Below are positions 49,998 through 59,550 of a DNA stretch of 64,000 bases, one piece after another. The stretch's first letter is position 1. Each line of letters opens with the position of its first letter. Location of the stretch: positions 496,001-560,000 of the forward strand of contig DDCA01000001.1 in assembly GCA_002335175.1 (NCBI GenBank), read 5' to 3'. The notes beneath the pieces were generated by a model, which saw only the letters and a program-made list of their open reading frames with translations, searched no databases and was not told the origin of the DNA. The translations under genes were made by a program, and so were the position numbers. This DNA comes from Candidatus Saccharibacteria bacterium UBA2018. Its GTDB lineage: Bacteria > Patescibacteriota > Saccharimonadia > Saccharimonadales > Saccharimonadaceae.

Positions 49998-50009
49998 GGT
50001 GAGTGCTAG
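49983..50009. promoter_or_regulatory. CIRCE operator of hrcA-grpE
   Basis: TTGGCACTC-N9-GAGTGCTAG, one mismatch in each arm, overlapping the -35 box. Confidence 0.93.
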
Positions 50010-50010
50010 A

Positions 50011-50580
50011 TTACGAAGTGAGCCAGCTTTTGAAGGCAGAGATAACCTTATCTACCGTCTCATCAATTGTGTAGCTTGAGGTATCTACTACCAAGTCATA
50101 GTTTGATAGGTCGTATGGGTTAATTCCATAAAGTTTCTTGTATCGTTTCGCTTCACTTTCTAGTCGTTCGGCAAGTTCCTTGGCATATTCCTGAACACTT
50201 TCCGGGATATATTCATTAGCTTCGTGCCCCCGATCAAGTGAATTGAGAATCCTGTCGGCTGCTGTTTCTAAATTTAAATCGAGATAGACTTTAAATGAAT
50301 CAGGCATCCAGTGCCAGGCTGTGCGTGAATCTATCACGATATCGGACTCGGTCTTTCCCATTTGCTGGAGCTTGCTATCCACCAAATCATCAATGCTTGA
50401 TTCTTTTTCAGCATGTTGATTAGCAGATTTAACGTCCAGACCTTTCTCTTTGGCAATTGCTCGGAATAAGTCACCGGAAGAAAAATGCCGATAGCTTAAC
50501 TGAGCAGCGACCGCTTTAGATGTCGTCGATTTGCCACTGCCAGGTTTGCCGGCAATAGTAATAATGGACTTTTTTGACAT
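50011..50580 (-). CDS. Cytidylate-kinase-like P-loop kinase
   Basis: 189 aa. Walker A 'IAGKPGSGKSTTSKAVA' at the N-terminus, 'YRHFSSGDLFRAIAKEKGLD' (nucleotide monophosphate binding) and the lid-like 'SEAKRYKKLYGINPYDLSNYDLVVDTS', which resembles the compact archaeal-type (d)CMP kinase family (AAA/cytidylate kinase-like). Probably phosphorylates CMP/dCMP. An extended -10 TG-G-TATACT (50593-50588) is 7 nt from the ATG, a leaderless start. Ends next to the hrcA CIRCE. Confidence 0.87.
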   Translation of the reverse strand: MSKKSIITIAGKPGSGKSTTSKAVAAQLSYRHFSSGDLFRAIAKEKGLDVKSANQHAEKESSIDDLVDSKLQQMGKTESDIVIDSRTAWHWMPDSFKVYLDLNLETAADRILNSLDRGHEANEYIPESVQEYAKELAERLESEAKRYKKLYGINPYDLSNYDLVVDTSSYTIDETVDKVISAFKSWLTS

Positions 50581-50639
50581 TAGCTGTAGTATACCACAGC
50601 TACCTCTGTAATCTAAGTTCAAAGCTTCAATTTATACCG

Positions 50640-52229
50640 TCACTTCGACAAGTCAGATATCCTCAAGACGCGTGAATCATTTTTCAATATGTCACGCCAG
50701 GTGTCTCTGCGAAGTCCGTCGAGTTCCCAAGTTCCATCAGGGCTGTTGTGCGGGGAGTCGAAGTAAGAGAAAGCGATGCCGTCTTTCTTGTTTGCAAAAG
50801 TCCAGTTCCAAAAATCACGCATCTTTTTGGCTGATTGCGCAGCGTCGCCATAATCTCGAATACCCCATTCACCGACAGCATATGGCAGCCCTTTTGCTGC
50901 AATCCAATCGACAGCCTTGTAGTAACTGTCGCGGAGCGGGCTTTGTGAAGCGTTATTGGTGTAAATGTCAAACGCAATGGCATCCCATACACCATCGACA
51001 TACCATTCTTCAGCGTTGTACTGACCGCCCCACGAAGTTGCGACATAAATCGGCATAAATGCTATGTTCTTTGTACCAACAGCATCCATGCGATCCCGAA
51101 TCTTCTTATTCATAGCTTTGAAGTTTGCTCGGGTAAATTCACCTGTTGTTGTTGTGTCACCTTCGAATTCGTGATGAACGGTAAACCATACGGGCTTTCC
51201 ATTGGCAGTAGAATCCATAGACCGGAGCATAGAATCGATTTCGCTATCGCGACTTCCGGATGCCAAAGTACCCCACCCCGGTGTCTTAACCGATACCCAA
51301 GGCAAACGGTTATTGTCGTGGGCGGTTTTTATCTGGGTATTCAACTGGCTTCGTTTGTCCCATGAACTCACAAACGTCCGATGAACAGAAACTGACTTAG
51401 CTGTCGCGGATTCGTGTTCCGCCAAGTGGGCACCTGACGCACCCCAGTATGACCTCCCTGTCACCTTTGTGTTCGGATCTCCAGGGAAGCGACTATTACC
51501 AGCTACGGTATTCTTGACAGTGACTATACCCGATGCTTCTCCGACATTACCACTGGCGTCGTATGATTTGACTGATAGGGTATGGACACCGTCTTTGACT
51601 GTACTCGTATCCCATGCCGCAGCGTAAGGTGCCGTGGGATCGGTAGCTAAGTGGGTAGCGTCAACATAAAATTCAACTTTCGTAACAGCTTTATCATCTT
51701 GAGCCAACGCGTTTATATCGACAATACCTTTTACTTCTTCATTTCCTAACGGCTTAGTAATGACGGCTGTTGGCTTGGTGTCGGGAGTAAGCTCCTCGGA
51801 AGGATAGTTAACGAGGATTTTGTATCCTTTTTTAGAGGTTGTCTTGAATGCGACAGACGATTTTAGGCTGATTGTGTACACGTCTGGTACAACATCAACT
51901 GCTAATTTTACGTCGCGTTTACCAACGCTCTTGACCGATCCCACTACTTTTTTCGCACTGTTTATTACACTGAGTGTGAGATCGGCCGTATTGTTACTGA
52001 ACGCGAGGTTCATTGTGCCGGCGCCGGTTGTTACTTTATAGCTGGCAGTGGGATTTGCCTTCGTCAGAGTACCCCAGTACTTCACTTGCTGCGGTGCCGC
52101 GAACGTCTGATAGAGAAAGTACCCTAGACCAACGGCACCTACTATGAGAAAGACCGTTATGACTCGATTTTTCGCGTTACCTAAGTACGATCCAAGGCTG
52201 CCTTTCCTTTGCCTTCTTTTTGATACCAT
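50640..52229 (-). CDS. Membrane-anchored glycoside hydrolase with Ig-like domain (paralog A)
   Basis: 529 aa. Basic N-terminus and one membrane helix (about 22-43), a beta domain (about 50-145) shared with the next gene, a Big_7-type Ig domain (about 155-245: 'KVEFYVDATHLATDPTAPYAAAWDT', in parts) and a TIM-barrel-like catalytic domain (about 255-529). Candidate clan GH-A acids: Glu in 'FTVHHEFEGD' and Glu in 'AVGEWGIRDYG', in the GH26-like spacing. Probably acts on polysaccharide at the cell surface. SD GGGAG. Downstream paralog in a two-gene run; a hairpin lies between the two. Confidence 0.83.
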   Translation of the reverse strand: MVSKRRQRKGSLGSYLGNAKNRVITVFLIVGAVGLGYFLYQTFAAPQQVKYWGTLTKANPTASYKVTTGAGTMNLAFSNNTADLTLSVINSAKKVVGSVKSVGKRDVKLAVDVVPDVYTISLKSSVAFKTTSKKGYKILVNYPSEELTPDTKPTAVITKPLGNEEVKGIVDINALAQDDKAVTKVEFYVDATHLATDPTAPYAAAWDTSTVKDGVHTLSVKSYDASGNVGEASGIVTVKNTVAGNSRFPGDPNTKVTGRSYWGASGAHLAEHESATAKSVSVHRTFVSSWDKRSQLNTQIKTAHDNNRLPWVSVKTPGWGTLASGSRDSEIDSMLRSMDSTANGKPVWFTVHHEFEGDTTTTGEFTRANFKAMNKKIRDRMDAVGTKNIAFMPIYVATSWGGQYNAEEWYVDGVWDAIAFDIYTNNASQSPLRDSYYKAVDWIAAKGLPYAVGEWGIRDYGDAAQSAKKMRDFWNWTFANKKDGIAFSYFDSPHNSPDGTWELDGLRRDTWRDILKNDSRVLRISDLSK

Positions 52230-52251
52230 CGCTTTTCTCCCTAATAAGATT

Positions 52252-52272
52252 ACCCCACCGTTGTGGTGGGGT
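52252..52272 (-). terminator. Hairpin between the paralogous glycosidase genes
   Basis: ACCCCACC pairs perfectly with GGTGGGGT around a 5-nt loop, 12 nt past the stop of the upstream gene. The T-run is weak, so partial termination is likely. Confidence 0.65.
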
Positions 52273-52283
52273 ACGTTGAATGT

Positions 52284-53783
52284 CTACGTCTGGTTCGGTG
52301 TTGAGAGGCCCTTCTTGAAGGCTTCAAGACGGTCACCCGAAAGAGGAATTCCAAGGTTGCCGGCTTCACTGTTCCACACACATGCCCATTTTACGAGCGG
52401 TTCAGATTTCACGGCGTTCATCGCTTCCGTAATACCGGCTGCGCTCAGTCCGTTAAACTCACCTATTCCGATAGCTTTTGCGCCAACGCGCTCACCCCAA
52501 GCCGCCAAGTTTTTAATCTTTGGGCCACCACTTTCAACAAGGTTTGCGTCCTGATATGTGTCTGCGGCGATGACGTCGGAAATTGTGATTACTTGCGCCG
52601 GAATCCACTGGGCAATTTCTGCGTCACTTAGACCCTGGGCGCGGCTTGACCACCACCATCCGTTGCCGATAACACCCACACTGATGTCGCGGCCCGTCTT
52701 AAGGATAGGGAGAGCCCTGAGTTGCATATTTGACCAGTCTTTCGCTGTACCGTCACCGTTTGGTTCGTGATGGAGGGCGACGAATTTCTTGCCTGGGATA
52801 GCGTTGAGCTTAGTAACGACGTTTCGAAGATCGGCATCTGCTGCCCCAGAGGCAACTTGTGCCCAGCTGTATGGACTAACTTTGTAAGAAATAATTGGTA
52901 CCATACCAGCGTTCGCAGCCTCTTGAACCTTGCTTAAGCTCGCATCGAAGCCAACCAAGAAGATACGTCGGTATTTAATGTGCTCCGGACCACCCACTTC
53001 GGCGAGACGCTGATTCCACAAGTTGGCAGGTGCTGACATACCGAACTTATCGTTCGCAGCTACGGTCGTTGGCTGCTTAACAGATACTGAACCAGAGGCT
53101 TCACCAACAAGGCCAGCCAAGTTTGTTGATTTAACAGCTAATTGGTGCGGGCCGTCGCTTACTGTCTTGGTGTCCCATTTGACACTGTAAGGTGCGGTCG
53201 TATCGGTTCCAAGCAGTTTTGCATCAACATAAAAGTCTACTTTTGCGACCCCTTTTGTGTCTGTAGCGTTGGCACTAAAGTCTACCGTGCCAGAGACAGT
53301 TTCGGTGCCAGTTGGGCTTGTAATAACTGCCGTCGGCTTAGTTGCCGTGTCGAGCTTAGTCGGATAATCTACTGCTATCTTGTAGCCTTTTTTGGTAGTA
53401 AATGGCTTGGTTGCCTTTAAACTAAAGGTGTACGTATCGGGTGTTACGTCAACGGAGAGCTTGACGTCACGCTTACCAACGCTTTTCAGCGACCCAACAA
53501 CTTGTTTGGCGCTGTTTGTCATGGTCAGGGTAACATCTGCAGTGTTGTTACTGAAAGCAACATTCATCGTACCGGCGCCCGTCGTCAGTTTGTAAGAAAC
53601 CGTTGGTTTTGAGCTGGTTAGTGCACCCCAGTATTTAACCTGAGCCTGAAGCGCGAACGTTTGGTATAGCAAGTAGCCAACACCCAATAAGCCCACGATT
53701 AGGACAACTAAAAGCGCCCTAGATTTTGATGTATTAAAACGTGCTAGTGTACGCATAGTTTTTTTCTTCCTTTTCGATGGCAT
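52284..53783 (-). CDS. Membrane-anchored glycoside hydrolase with Ig-like domain (paralog B)
   Basis: 499 aa with the same plan as the neighbour at 50640: membrane helix (about 22-42), the shared beta domain ('VKYWGALTSSKPTVSYKLTTGAGTMN', in parts), Big_7 Ig domain (about 150-240) and a glycosidase-like domain with Glu in 'VALHHEPNGDG' and 'GIGEFNGL'. The catalytic domains have diverged much more than the N-terminal halves, so the pair arose by duplication and probably differ in substrate. Transcribed from the promoter at 53813-53841 with SD AAGGAA. Confidence 0.82.
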   Translation of the reverse strand: MPSKRKKKTMRTLARFNTSKSRALLVVLIVGLLGVGYLLYQTFALQAQVKYWGALTSSKPTVSYKLTTGAGTMNVAFSNNTADVTLTMTNSAKQVVGSLKSVGKRDVKLSVDVTPDTYTFSLKATKPFTTKKGYKIAVDYPTKLDTATKPTAVITSPTGTETVSGTVDFSANATDTKGVAKVDFYVDAKLLGTDTTAPYSVKWDTKTVSDGPHQLAVKSTNLAGLVGEASGSVSVKQPTTVAANDKFGMSAPANLWNQRLAEVGGPEHIKYRRIFLVGFDASLSKVQEAANAGMVPIISYKVSPYSWAQVASGAADADLRNVVTKLNAIPGKKFVALHHEPNGDGTAKDWSNMQLRALPILKTGRDISVGVIGNGWWWSSRAQGLSDAEIAQWIPAQVITISDVIAADTYQDANLVESGGPKIKNLAAWGERVGAKAIGIGEFNGLSAAGITEAMNAVKSEPLVKWACVWNSEAGNLGIPLSGDRLEAFKKGLSTPNQT

Positions 53784-53812
53784 GTTTCTTTCCTTATATA
53801 GAGTTTGGGTAC

Positions 53813-53841
53813 AGTATCGTAGATTTTACAGCAATAGTCAA
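53813..53841 (-). promoter_or_regulatory. Promoter of the glycosidase pair
   Basis: Minus strand TTGACT (53841-53836), 17-bp spacer, GATACT (53818-53813), leaving a leader of about 23 nt with SD AAGGAA. The rest of the 110-nt gap is AT-rich and non-coding. Confidence 0.68.
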
Positions 53842-53893
53842 TACATATTATTGTTGTAGATTAGTCATCATACTGATTGTCTCTGCGATAGTC

Positions 53894-54517
53894 TCAGTTG
53901 AAGAAGACCCGCGTCCGAAGCAGCAAGAGCCGGACGAGGAGAACAAGCACATGGATACTCAGGAGTGTTAGTAAAAACGCCCCAAAGATTGAGATGGTCC
54001 CCAGAAGAACCGGAGCATTAAATGCGGCCTGAGTAGCAACGAAAGCTACCGGTAGGATTACATACATACCAAGGAAATAGAGGCAGACGATAAGGCCGAC
54101 TGCAACCAAGCGCACAGTGGTATGAATCAAGGCTTCTCTTATAATAGCCCGACGGTCACGCTCGAAGTACTCGACAGTCTGCTCGAACTGGATGAAGTTT
54201 CGGATTCCCCGTCCCATCGAACTAACAAGAGCGTACCCGACAAGTCCTGCCAGTCCCCAAATCATAAAGACGGCCAAATTAGCTGCGACTTCGCTTGAAT
54301 TGAGCGCTACGTTGACTTCGTCATAGCGCTGCAGAAGACCGTTCTGATTTTCACGGGCAAATTCAAAGTATTGGCTGACGTGATCATTGTTAAAAAGCTG
54401 GGGTAGAAGTAAAAATGCTACCGCGAGAGCCGCTCCTACCAACGCGACGATTGCACTGCTGATTGAGGGTGCTAAGAGCTCTGCTATTTGTTTTTTATTA
54501 CTGCTAAACCAGTTCAT
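53894..54517 (-). CDS. Hypothetical four-helix membrane protein
   Basis: 207 aa, four membrane helices (about 17-40, 80-102, 135-158, 165-195) with an Arg-rich cytoplasmic end. No family recognised. Start at 54517 (MNWFSS): a TACAGT -10 box and TTGCCT -35 at 17-bp spacing lie just upstream. Divergent from the gene at 54581 with only 63 nt between the starts. Confidence 0.7.
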   Translation of the reverse strand: MNWFSSNKKQIAELLAPSISSAIVALVGAALAVAFLLLPQLFNNDHVSQYFEFARENQNGLLQRYDEVNVALNSSEVAANLAVFMIWGLAGLVGYALVSSMGRGIRNFIQFEQTVEYFERDRRAIIREALIHTTVRLVAVGLIVCLYFLGMYVILPVAFVATQAAFNAPVLLGTISIFGAFLLTLLSIHVLVLLVRLLLLRTRVFFN

Positions 54518-54580
54518 AGCCCATACTGTATCGAACGACTTACCTGTAGGCAAGCGGCTGGCTTGCTATACTGAGACTCA

Positions 54581-56086
54581 GTGAAACAGTTCTTTCTTCT
54601 ACTGGCAACGCGGTTACGGATCGTCCTCGCTTCTTCTTCCTTCTTTTGGCTGACGGTAGGCTTGTTCAGCCTCGGCGCCATATGGGTCGCTACAGCCAGC
54701 CTTTACCCCATGGCATTCGATGAGGATTTTCACATGGGCCTTATAAAGATTTATGCGACGAGTTGGTTGCCCTATGGCATCGAACATACGCGTGATATGT
54801 CAGTATACGGCTCTGCTACGGCTGATCCGTCATATTTATTCCACTATTTGATGAGCTTTCCGTACCGTTTGCTTGAATTTTTAGCGGTGCCGTTTGATAC
54901 GATTGTCGTGTTGCTCCGGCTCCTCAATATAGGTATGTTCGTTGGTGCCATGGTCGTATTTAGAAAGGCCCTCATCTCAGCAGGCATTTCTCGGCTTATC
55001 ACTCACGTATCACTCGCTTTGTTCAGCCTGATACCAATCGCGCCCGTACTTGCCGGTCAGGTCAACTACGACAACTTAGCGCTATTGTTCGTGGCGCTAT
55101 CGCTGCTTCTCACCATACGTATCACTAATTCCCTGCGGGAAACGGGCACAGTACCGGCGGCAGCATTTTGGCTGGTTGTCATCGTTATCCTGTTTGGCAT
55201 GCCTACTAAATATGCATTTATCCCCATCGCGGCTGCATTGGTATTGTGGCTGGTGTTTACACTGCTTAAGACGCGCCGCAAAATACCGTTCAAGCAGCAT
55301 GCTCGTCGCCTAATAACGGACACCCATGCCTTATCTACCAAATCCAGGCTGTTTCTGGCAGCAGGTTTGATCGCCGGAACATTCTTTTCGGCACATTATG
55401 TTACGAATTTTGTGCAATATGGCAGCCCTATCCCTTCCTGCGAAAAGGTATTTGATACACAGGCATGCCTTGCATACGGACCCTGGCGGCGGGACTTTCG
55501 CCTGGAAGCAGAGCGCCCGGCAAGTTTCGTGCCCTTACCTTTCGCTGGTTACCTGACGAGATATTGGGTTCCGGACATGGGGTTCCGACTGACATTTGCC
55601 GTTGCCGGACCAACAAACGGATACCAAACTAAGAAACCTCTTTCGTTCCTCTACCCCATGCTTATGGTTGTCGGTTCCATTGGTGTTGTCGTGCTTCTAG
55701 CTATGGCCTGGAGGCTGCGCGATCAGCCGCTCGTGTGGATCCTGCTACTGGCGAGCCTGCTTTATCTTGGGACGCTAGCGGTCAAACTATACGGCTCGTA
55801 CGTCGCAACGACTCAGCCGGTCGCTATTAACGGTCGCTACTTGTTGCCGCTACTCCCCATTGCTGCTGCCGTAATCATGTATGCTATCCAGAGACTTTTT
55901 CAGCGTCGAAATCTTCAAGTCGTCGGGCCAATTGTTGCGGCTATCGCCATCATCGTAGTGCTGATAACAGGCGGTGGGATTGGTACATATGTCATCCAAG
56001 CCGAACCGCACTGGTTCTTCCCGGGGTGGGGTCAAGACAGTCATCAATTCTTGCAGACTATCTTCAGTCTGTTTGTAATTAAATAG
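54581..56086 (+). CDS. Polytopic membrane protein, DUF2142/GT-C-like
   Basis: 501 aa with about ten membrane helices. The first loop has 'YPMAFDEDFHMGLIK', an acidic motif in the position used by GT-C glycosyltransferases for metal or lipid-phosphate sugar binding; the later 'AINGRYLLPLLPIAAAVIM' also fits DUF2142/GT39-like proteins. It may transfer sugars from a polyprenyl carrier, but specificity is unknown. Start GTG, 8 nt after an extended -10 TG-C-TATACT (54567-54572), a leaderless start. Tail to tail with lepA, 7 nt apart. Confidence 0.8.
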   Translation: MKQFFLLLATRLRIVLASSSFFWLTVGLFSLGAIWVATASLYPMAFDEDFHMGLIKIYATSWLPYGIEHTRDMSVYGSATADPSYLFHYLMSFPYRLLEFLAVPFDTIVVLLRLLNIGMFVGAMVVFRKALISAGISRLITHVSLALFSLIPIAPVLAGQVNYDNLALLFVALSLLLTIRITNSLRETGTVPAAAFWLVVIVILFGMPTKYAFIPIAAALVLWLVFTLLKTRRKIPFKQHARRLITDTHALSTKSRLFLAAGLIAGTFFSAHYVTNFVQYGSPIPSCEKVFDTQACLAYGPWRRDFRLEAERPASFVPLPFAGYLTRYWVPDMGFRLTFAVAGPTNGYQTKKPLSFLYPMLMVVGSIGVVVLLAMAWRLRDQPLVWILLLASLLYLGTLAVKLYGSYVATTQPVAINGRYLLPLLPIAAAVIMYAIQRLFQRRNLQVVGPIVAAIAIIVVLITGGGIGTYVIQAEPHWFFPGWGQDSHQFLQTIFSLFVIK

Positions 56087-56093
56087 TAAGTAG

Positions 56094-57881
56094 CTAGTCG
56101 CGCTTGAGCATAACGGTGAATGCTTCCGAAGGGATATCGATTTTGCCAAACCGCTTCATGCGTTTCTTGCCTTTGGCTTGTTTGGCGAGTACTTTCTTTT
56201 TTCGGCTGACATCTCCACCATACAGGCCGGTCGTAACGTCCTTGCGGTAGGCACTTAAGTCTTCGCGGGCAATAAACTTACCGCCAATTGCCGCTTGCAG
56301 GCTTACCTGAAAGTTTTGGCGTGGAATAACGTCTTTCAGTTTTTTGACCGTTTCGCGGCCGAGGCTTTGGCTTTCAGATCGGTGCGCCATAACACTAAGT
56401 GCATCGATAATTTCGCCGGCAACATAAAAATCGACCCGCACCAAGTCTTCAGCTTTATAATCCGACAGTTCGTAGTTAAAGCTCCCATACCCACTGGTAA
56501 CCGATTTCAACTGGTCATAAAAATCAGTCAGCAAATTGGCAAGTGGAGCTTCAAAGCTGATAAGCGCCCGCTCATCAATATAGCTAAGGTTTTTTTGCCG
56601 TCCGCGCTTCGAAACAACCAGCTGAATAACGGATCCGACGTATTCTTGGGGTACGACAATTTCACCATTAATCCACGGCTCACGGATCTCACTGATTTTA
56701 GTAACCGGTGGTAAATCGGCTGCCGATTTGATATCAATTTCTTCGCCAGTCGTCAATGTAATTTGGTAATCGGTACTTGGATTGGTAACGACAAGCTCTA
56801 GTCCGTACTCACGTTCCAACCGCTCGCGGACAATATCCATATGAAGCAGGCCCAAAAACCCAATCCGGACGCCAAACCCAAGAACCGGTGAGTTCTCCGG
56901 TTCAAATTGCAGTGCCGAATCGCTCATCGACAGTTTTTCAATTGCGTCTTTTAGTTCATTGTAGTCTTCGTTGCTGACTGGGAAGAACCCAGCGTAAACG
57001 AACGGTTTGACGTTCTGGTAGCCAGGCAGCGGCTCATCGGCATGGCTCCGTTTGACTGTCACCGTATCGCCAACTTTTGCTTCCCTCGTTGTTTTTAGGT
57101 TAGTCACTATATAACCAATCTCGCCGGTAGCCATACTGGCAGCCGGTCTCATAGATGGGTTCAGTGAGCCGACTTCCAAAGCAAGGCCGCTCGCACCCGT
57201 AGCGAGCATTTGGATTGTGTCGCCTTTCTTTATCTGGCCGTCAACTGTCCGGGTATACAGAATGACACCGCGGTAGTCATCGTAATAGCTGTCAAAAATA
57301 AGTGCTCGAGTAGGTTTGGCCGCATCTCCAGCTGGTGGTACGATTCGCTGGACCACTGCGTCGAGTACATCCGGCACGCCTTGGCCGGTTTTCGCACTAA
57401 TTTTCAATATGTCGGATTCACTGCAACCAAGCAAGTTGATCACTTCGGCCGTAACTCTTGGTACGTCCGCTGCCGGCAGGTCGACTTTATTGAGTACCGG
57501 AATAATCGTTAAGTCGGCGGCAAGTGCCAAGTAGACATTGGCGAGCGTCTGCGCTTGGATTCCCTGGCTGGCATCGACTACTAGTATTGCGCCTTCGCAC
57601 GCTTCGAGTGACCGGCTAACTTCGTAGCTAAAATCAACGTGCCCTGGCGTGTCAATCAAATTTAATTCGTAGTTTTTGTAGTGCATCCGGACTGGGGCAA
57701 GTTTAATAGTGATGCCTTTTTCACGCTCAAGATCCATGCTGTCGAGCAGCTGGCTTTTCATGTCTCGCTTCTCGACAGTTCCAGTCAATTCAAGCAAACG
57801 GTCAGCCAATGTCGACTTACCATGATCGATATGTGCAATAATGCAAAAATTCCTAATGTTCGTTTGGTCAGTCACCTGCAT
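56094..57881 (-). CDS. lepA: Elongation factor 4 (LepA)
   Basis: Ribosome-associated GTPase that helps 30S assembly and rescues mistranslocated ribosomes. 595 aa with G1 'AHIDHGKSTLADRL', switch 'EREKGITIKLAPVRM', G3 'DTPGHVDFSYEV', G4 'NKVDLP', and the LepA-specific C-terminal domain ending 'AKGKKRMKRFGKIDIPSEAFTVML' (in parts). Complete. Third gene of ftsH-murJ-lepA, 27 nt after murJ. Confidence 0.98.
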   Translation of the reverse strand: MQVTDQTNIRNFCIIAHIDHGKSTLADRLLELTGTVEKRDMKSQLLDSMDLEREKGITIKLAPVRMHYKNYELNLIDTPGHVDFSYEVSRSLEACEGAILVVDASQGIQAQTLANVYLALAADLTIIPVLNKVDLPAADVPRVTAEVINLLGCSESDILKISAKTGQGVPDVLDAVVQRIVPPAGDAAKPTRALIFDSYYDDYRGVILYTRTVDGQIKKGDTIQMLATGASGLALEVGSLNPSMRPAASMATGEIGYIVTNLKTTREAKVGDTVTVKRSHADEPLPGYQNVKPFVYAGFFPVSNEDYNELKDAIEKLSMSDSALQFEPENSPVLGFGVRIGFLGLLHMDIVRERLEREYGLELVVTNPSTDYQITLTTGEEIDIKSAADLPPVTKISEIREPWINGEIVVPQEYVGSVIQLVVSKRGRQKNLSYIDERALISFEAPLANLLTDFYDQLKSVTSGYGSFNYELSDYKAEDLVRVDFYVAGEIIDALSVMAHRSESQSLGRETVKKLKDVIPRQNFQVSLQAAIGGKFIAREDLSAYRKDVTTGLYGGDVSRKKKVLAKQAKGKKRMKRFGKIDIPSEAFTVMLKRD

Positions 57882-57908
57882 AGTTTCAGGGGTAGATTAT
57901 AACAGTTT

Positions 57909-59543
57909 TCAGCTTTTGTCGCGAACGCCGGCACCAAGTAAGCGGCGGATTGACGAAATAATCGGCCTGGCTTCTTCCAGCTTGAGCAAGCGGCAAATGA
58001 AAATATAAGTTCCAAAACTGACGAGAGCGATGAGCACGAACTTTGGGAAGGTGAAGTAGAAACTACTGTCGTCGCCGGCGCGTAGGGGGAATAGTAGCAC
58101 CATCATGTAACTGACGACCGCCATAAATCCGGTCGCGCTAGCCATGCGCCAAACGGCGTTCCAGAAGGTCCGGTCGATAAGGCCTTTAAAGCGTATTCCC
58201 ATGACGGTAAACAGAATGAAAACTTCGACAGCGGCCATAATCGACTGGGCCCACGCCAAACCATATGCGCCCATGTTCAGGCTACTTGTGAACCAAATGG
58301 CTAAGACGATATTAAGCCCGATTGAAAAGATTGAAATGTACAGCGGTGTTTTTGTATCTTGCTGCGCATAAAATGTGCGTGCCGCGATGTAGTAGACCGA
58401 CCGGAACAAAATAGCAATGACGAGAGCTCCAAGTAAGCCGGCCATAAGCGCATCACCACCCGGCTTAATAAAGTTCACTAAATAACCGCGCGTGAAGAAT
58501 GCAATGATTGCCACCGGTAATGAAAGCCAAATAATAACACGTAGGACCGTCCGCAGCTCCGACCGGAACAAGTCGGGCCGGCCTTCGCTGAGGCGTTCGG
58601 TCATTTTTGGAAAAGCTGCCGTCGAAATTGCGACACCAATCAGGTTAATAGGTGCCATCTGCAGCGTCATAGCCTGGTTGTAGGCACGCACGGTACCGGC
58701 CGCCATCCGTGAAGCTAGGTTCGTCTCAACAATACTTACTAAATAATCCATCCCTTGGTCGAGCGACCGGGCCGGAAGCAAAGACAGAACTTTTCGGAAC
58801 CCTTTGTTCTTCCAGTGAATTTTGAACCTATAGTCAAATCCAAGTCCCATCAGCCCAACGCTACTCACAATCAGCTGCATAATTGATCCCAGTACAACCC
58901 CAAGTGCTACTCCCATAATGCCGCCATCGAATACCTGCCAGCCAAAAATATTTATGCCGTTCGTGAAAAACAAAATTCCAATAATAATACCGACGTTGTA
59001 GATCGTCGGAGCAAGAGCGTAGAAGGTAAACCTTCCTACCGCTTGCTGAATACTGGCAATAACGGTCGCAATTGCAAACAAGAACGGGTTCACGGCGATA
59101 ACACGCATCATGCTGATGGCGAGTGCCGTACCAGATTCATTAAGACCCGGTGCAATAATAAAACGGATAAGCGGTTCTGCGAAAATAATGATAAGCACAC
59201 TGGCAACCAACGTTGCCGCGGCCATCAGGTTGACCATGCTCGACGAAATTTCCCAGGCCGATTTTTTGTTCCCGCTCGCTAGGCGCTGGTTGAAGACCGG
59301 GATAAACGTAACGCTAAGCGCGCCGGAAACAAGGATAAAGTACATGAAGTCAGGCAAAAGGAACGCTGCCGTATAGGCATCAAGCCCGATGCTATAGCTA
59401 TCGTAGTAATAGCTATTTAACAGACGTTCACGCAGGAACCCAAAAAGCATCGACGCAACAGTTGAGCTGGCAATCAGGATGGCCGCGAACCGAACTGTCA
59501 GTTTGCGATTGGCTCTGGCGACGACGCTTTGGACCCGGCCCAT
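57909..59543 (-). CDS. murJ: Lipid II flippase MurJ (MVF family)
   Basis: Moves lipid II across the inner membrane for peptidoglycan synthesis. 544 aa, about 14 membrane helices. The N-terminal 'ASSTVASMLFGFLRERLLNSYY' with the conserved Arg-Glu, 'YTAAFLLPDFMYFILVSGALSVTFIPVFNQ' and 'VLSLLPARSLDQGMDYLVSIVETNLASRM' (in parts) are typical of MurJ/MviN. Lies 7 nt after ftsH, in one operon; works with the class A PBP encoded at 21566. Confidence 0.96.
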   Translation of the reverse strand: MGRVQSVVARANRKLTVRFAAILIASSTVASMLFGFLRERLLNSYYYDSYSIGLDAYTAAFLLPDFMYFILVSGALSVTFIPVFNQRLASGNKKSAWEISSSMVNLMAAATLVASVLIIIFAEPLIRFIIAPGLNESGTALAISMMRVIAVNPFLFAIATVIASIQQAVGRFTFYALAPTIYNVGIIIGILFFTNGINIFGWQVFDGGIMGVALGVVLGSIMQLIVSSVGLMGLGFDYRFKIHWKNKGFRKVLSLLPARSLDQGMDYLVSIVETNLASRMAAGTVRAYNQAMTLQMAPINLIGVAISTAAFPKMTERLSEGRPDLFRSELRTVLRVIIWLSLPVAIIAFFTRGYLVNFIKPGGDALMAGLLGALVIAILFRSVYYIAARTFYAQQDTKTPLYISIFSIGLNIVLAIWFTSSLNMGAYGLAWAQSIMAAVEVFILFTVMGIRFKGLIDRTFWNAVWRMASATGFMAVVSYMMVLLFPLRAGDDSSFYFTFPKFVLIALVSFGTYIFICRLLKLEEARPIISSIRRLLGAGVRDKS

Positions 59544-59550
59544 ACCGATC

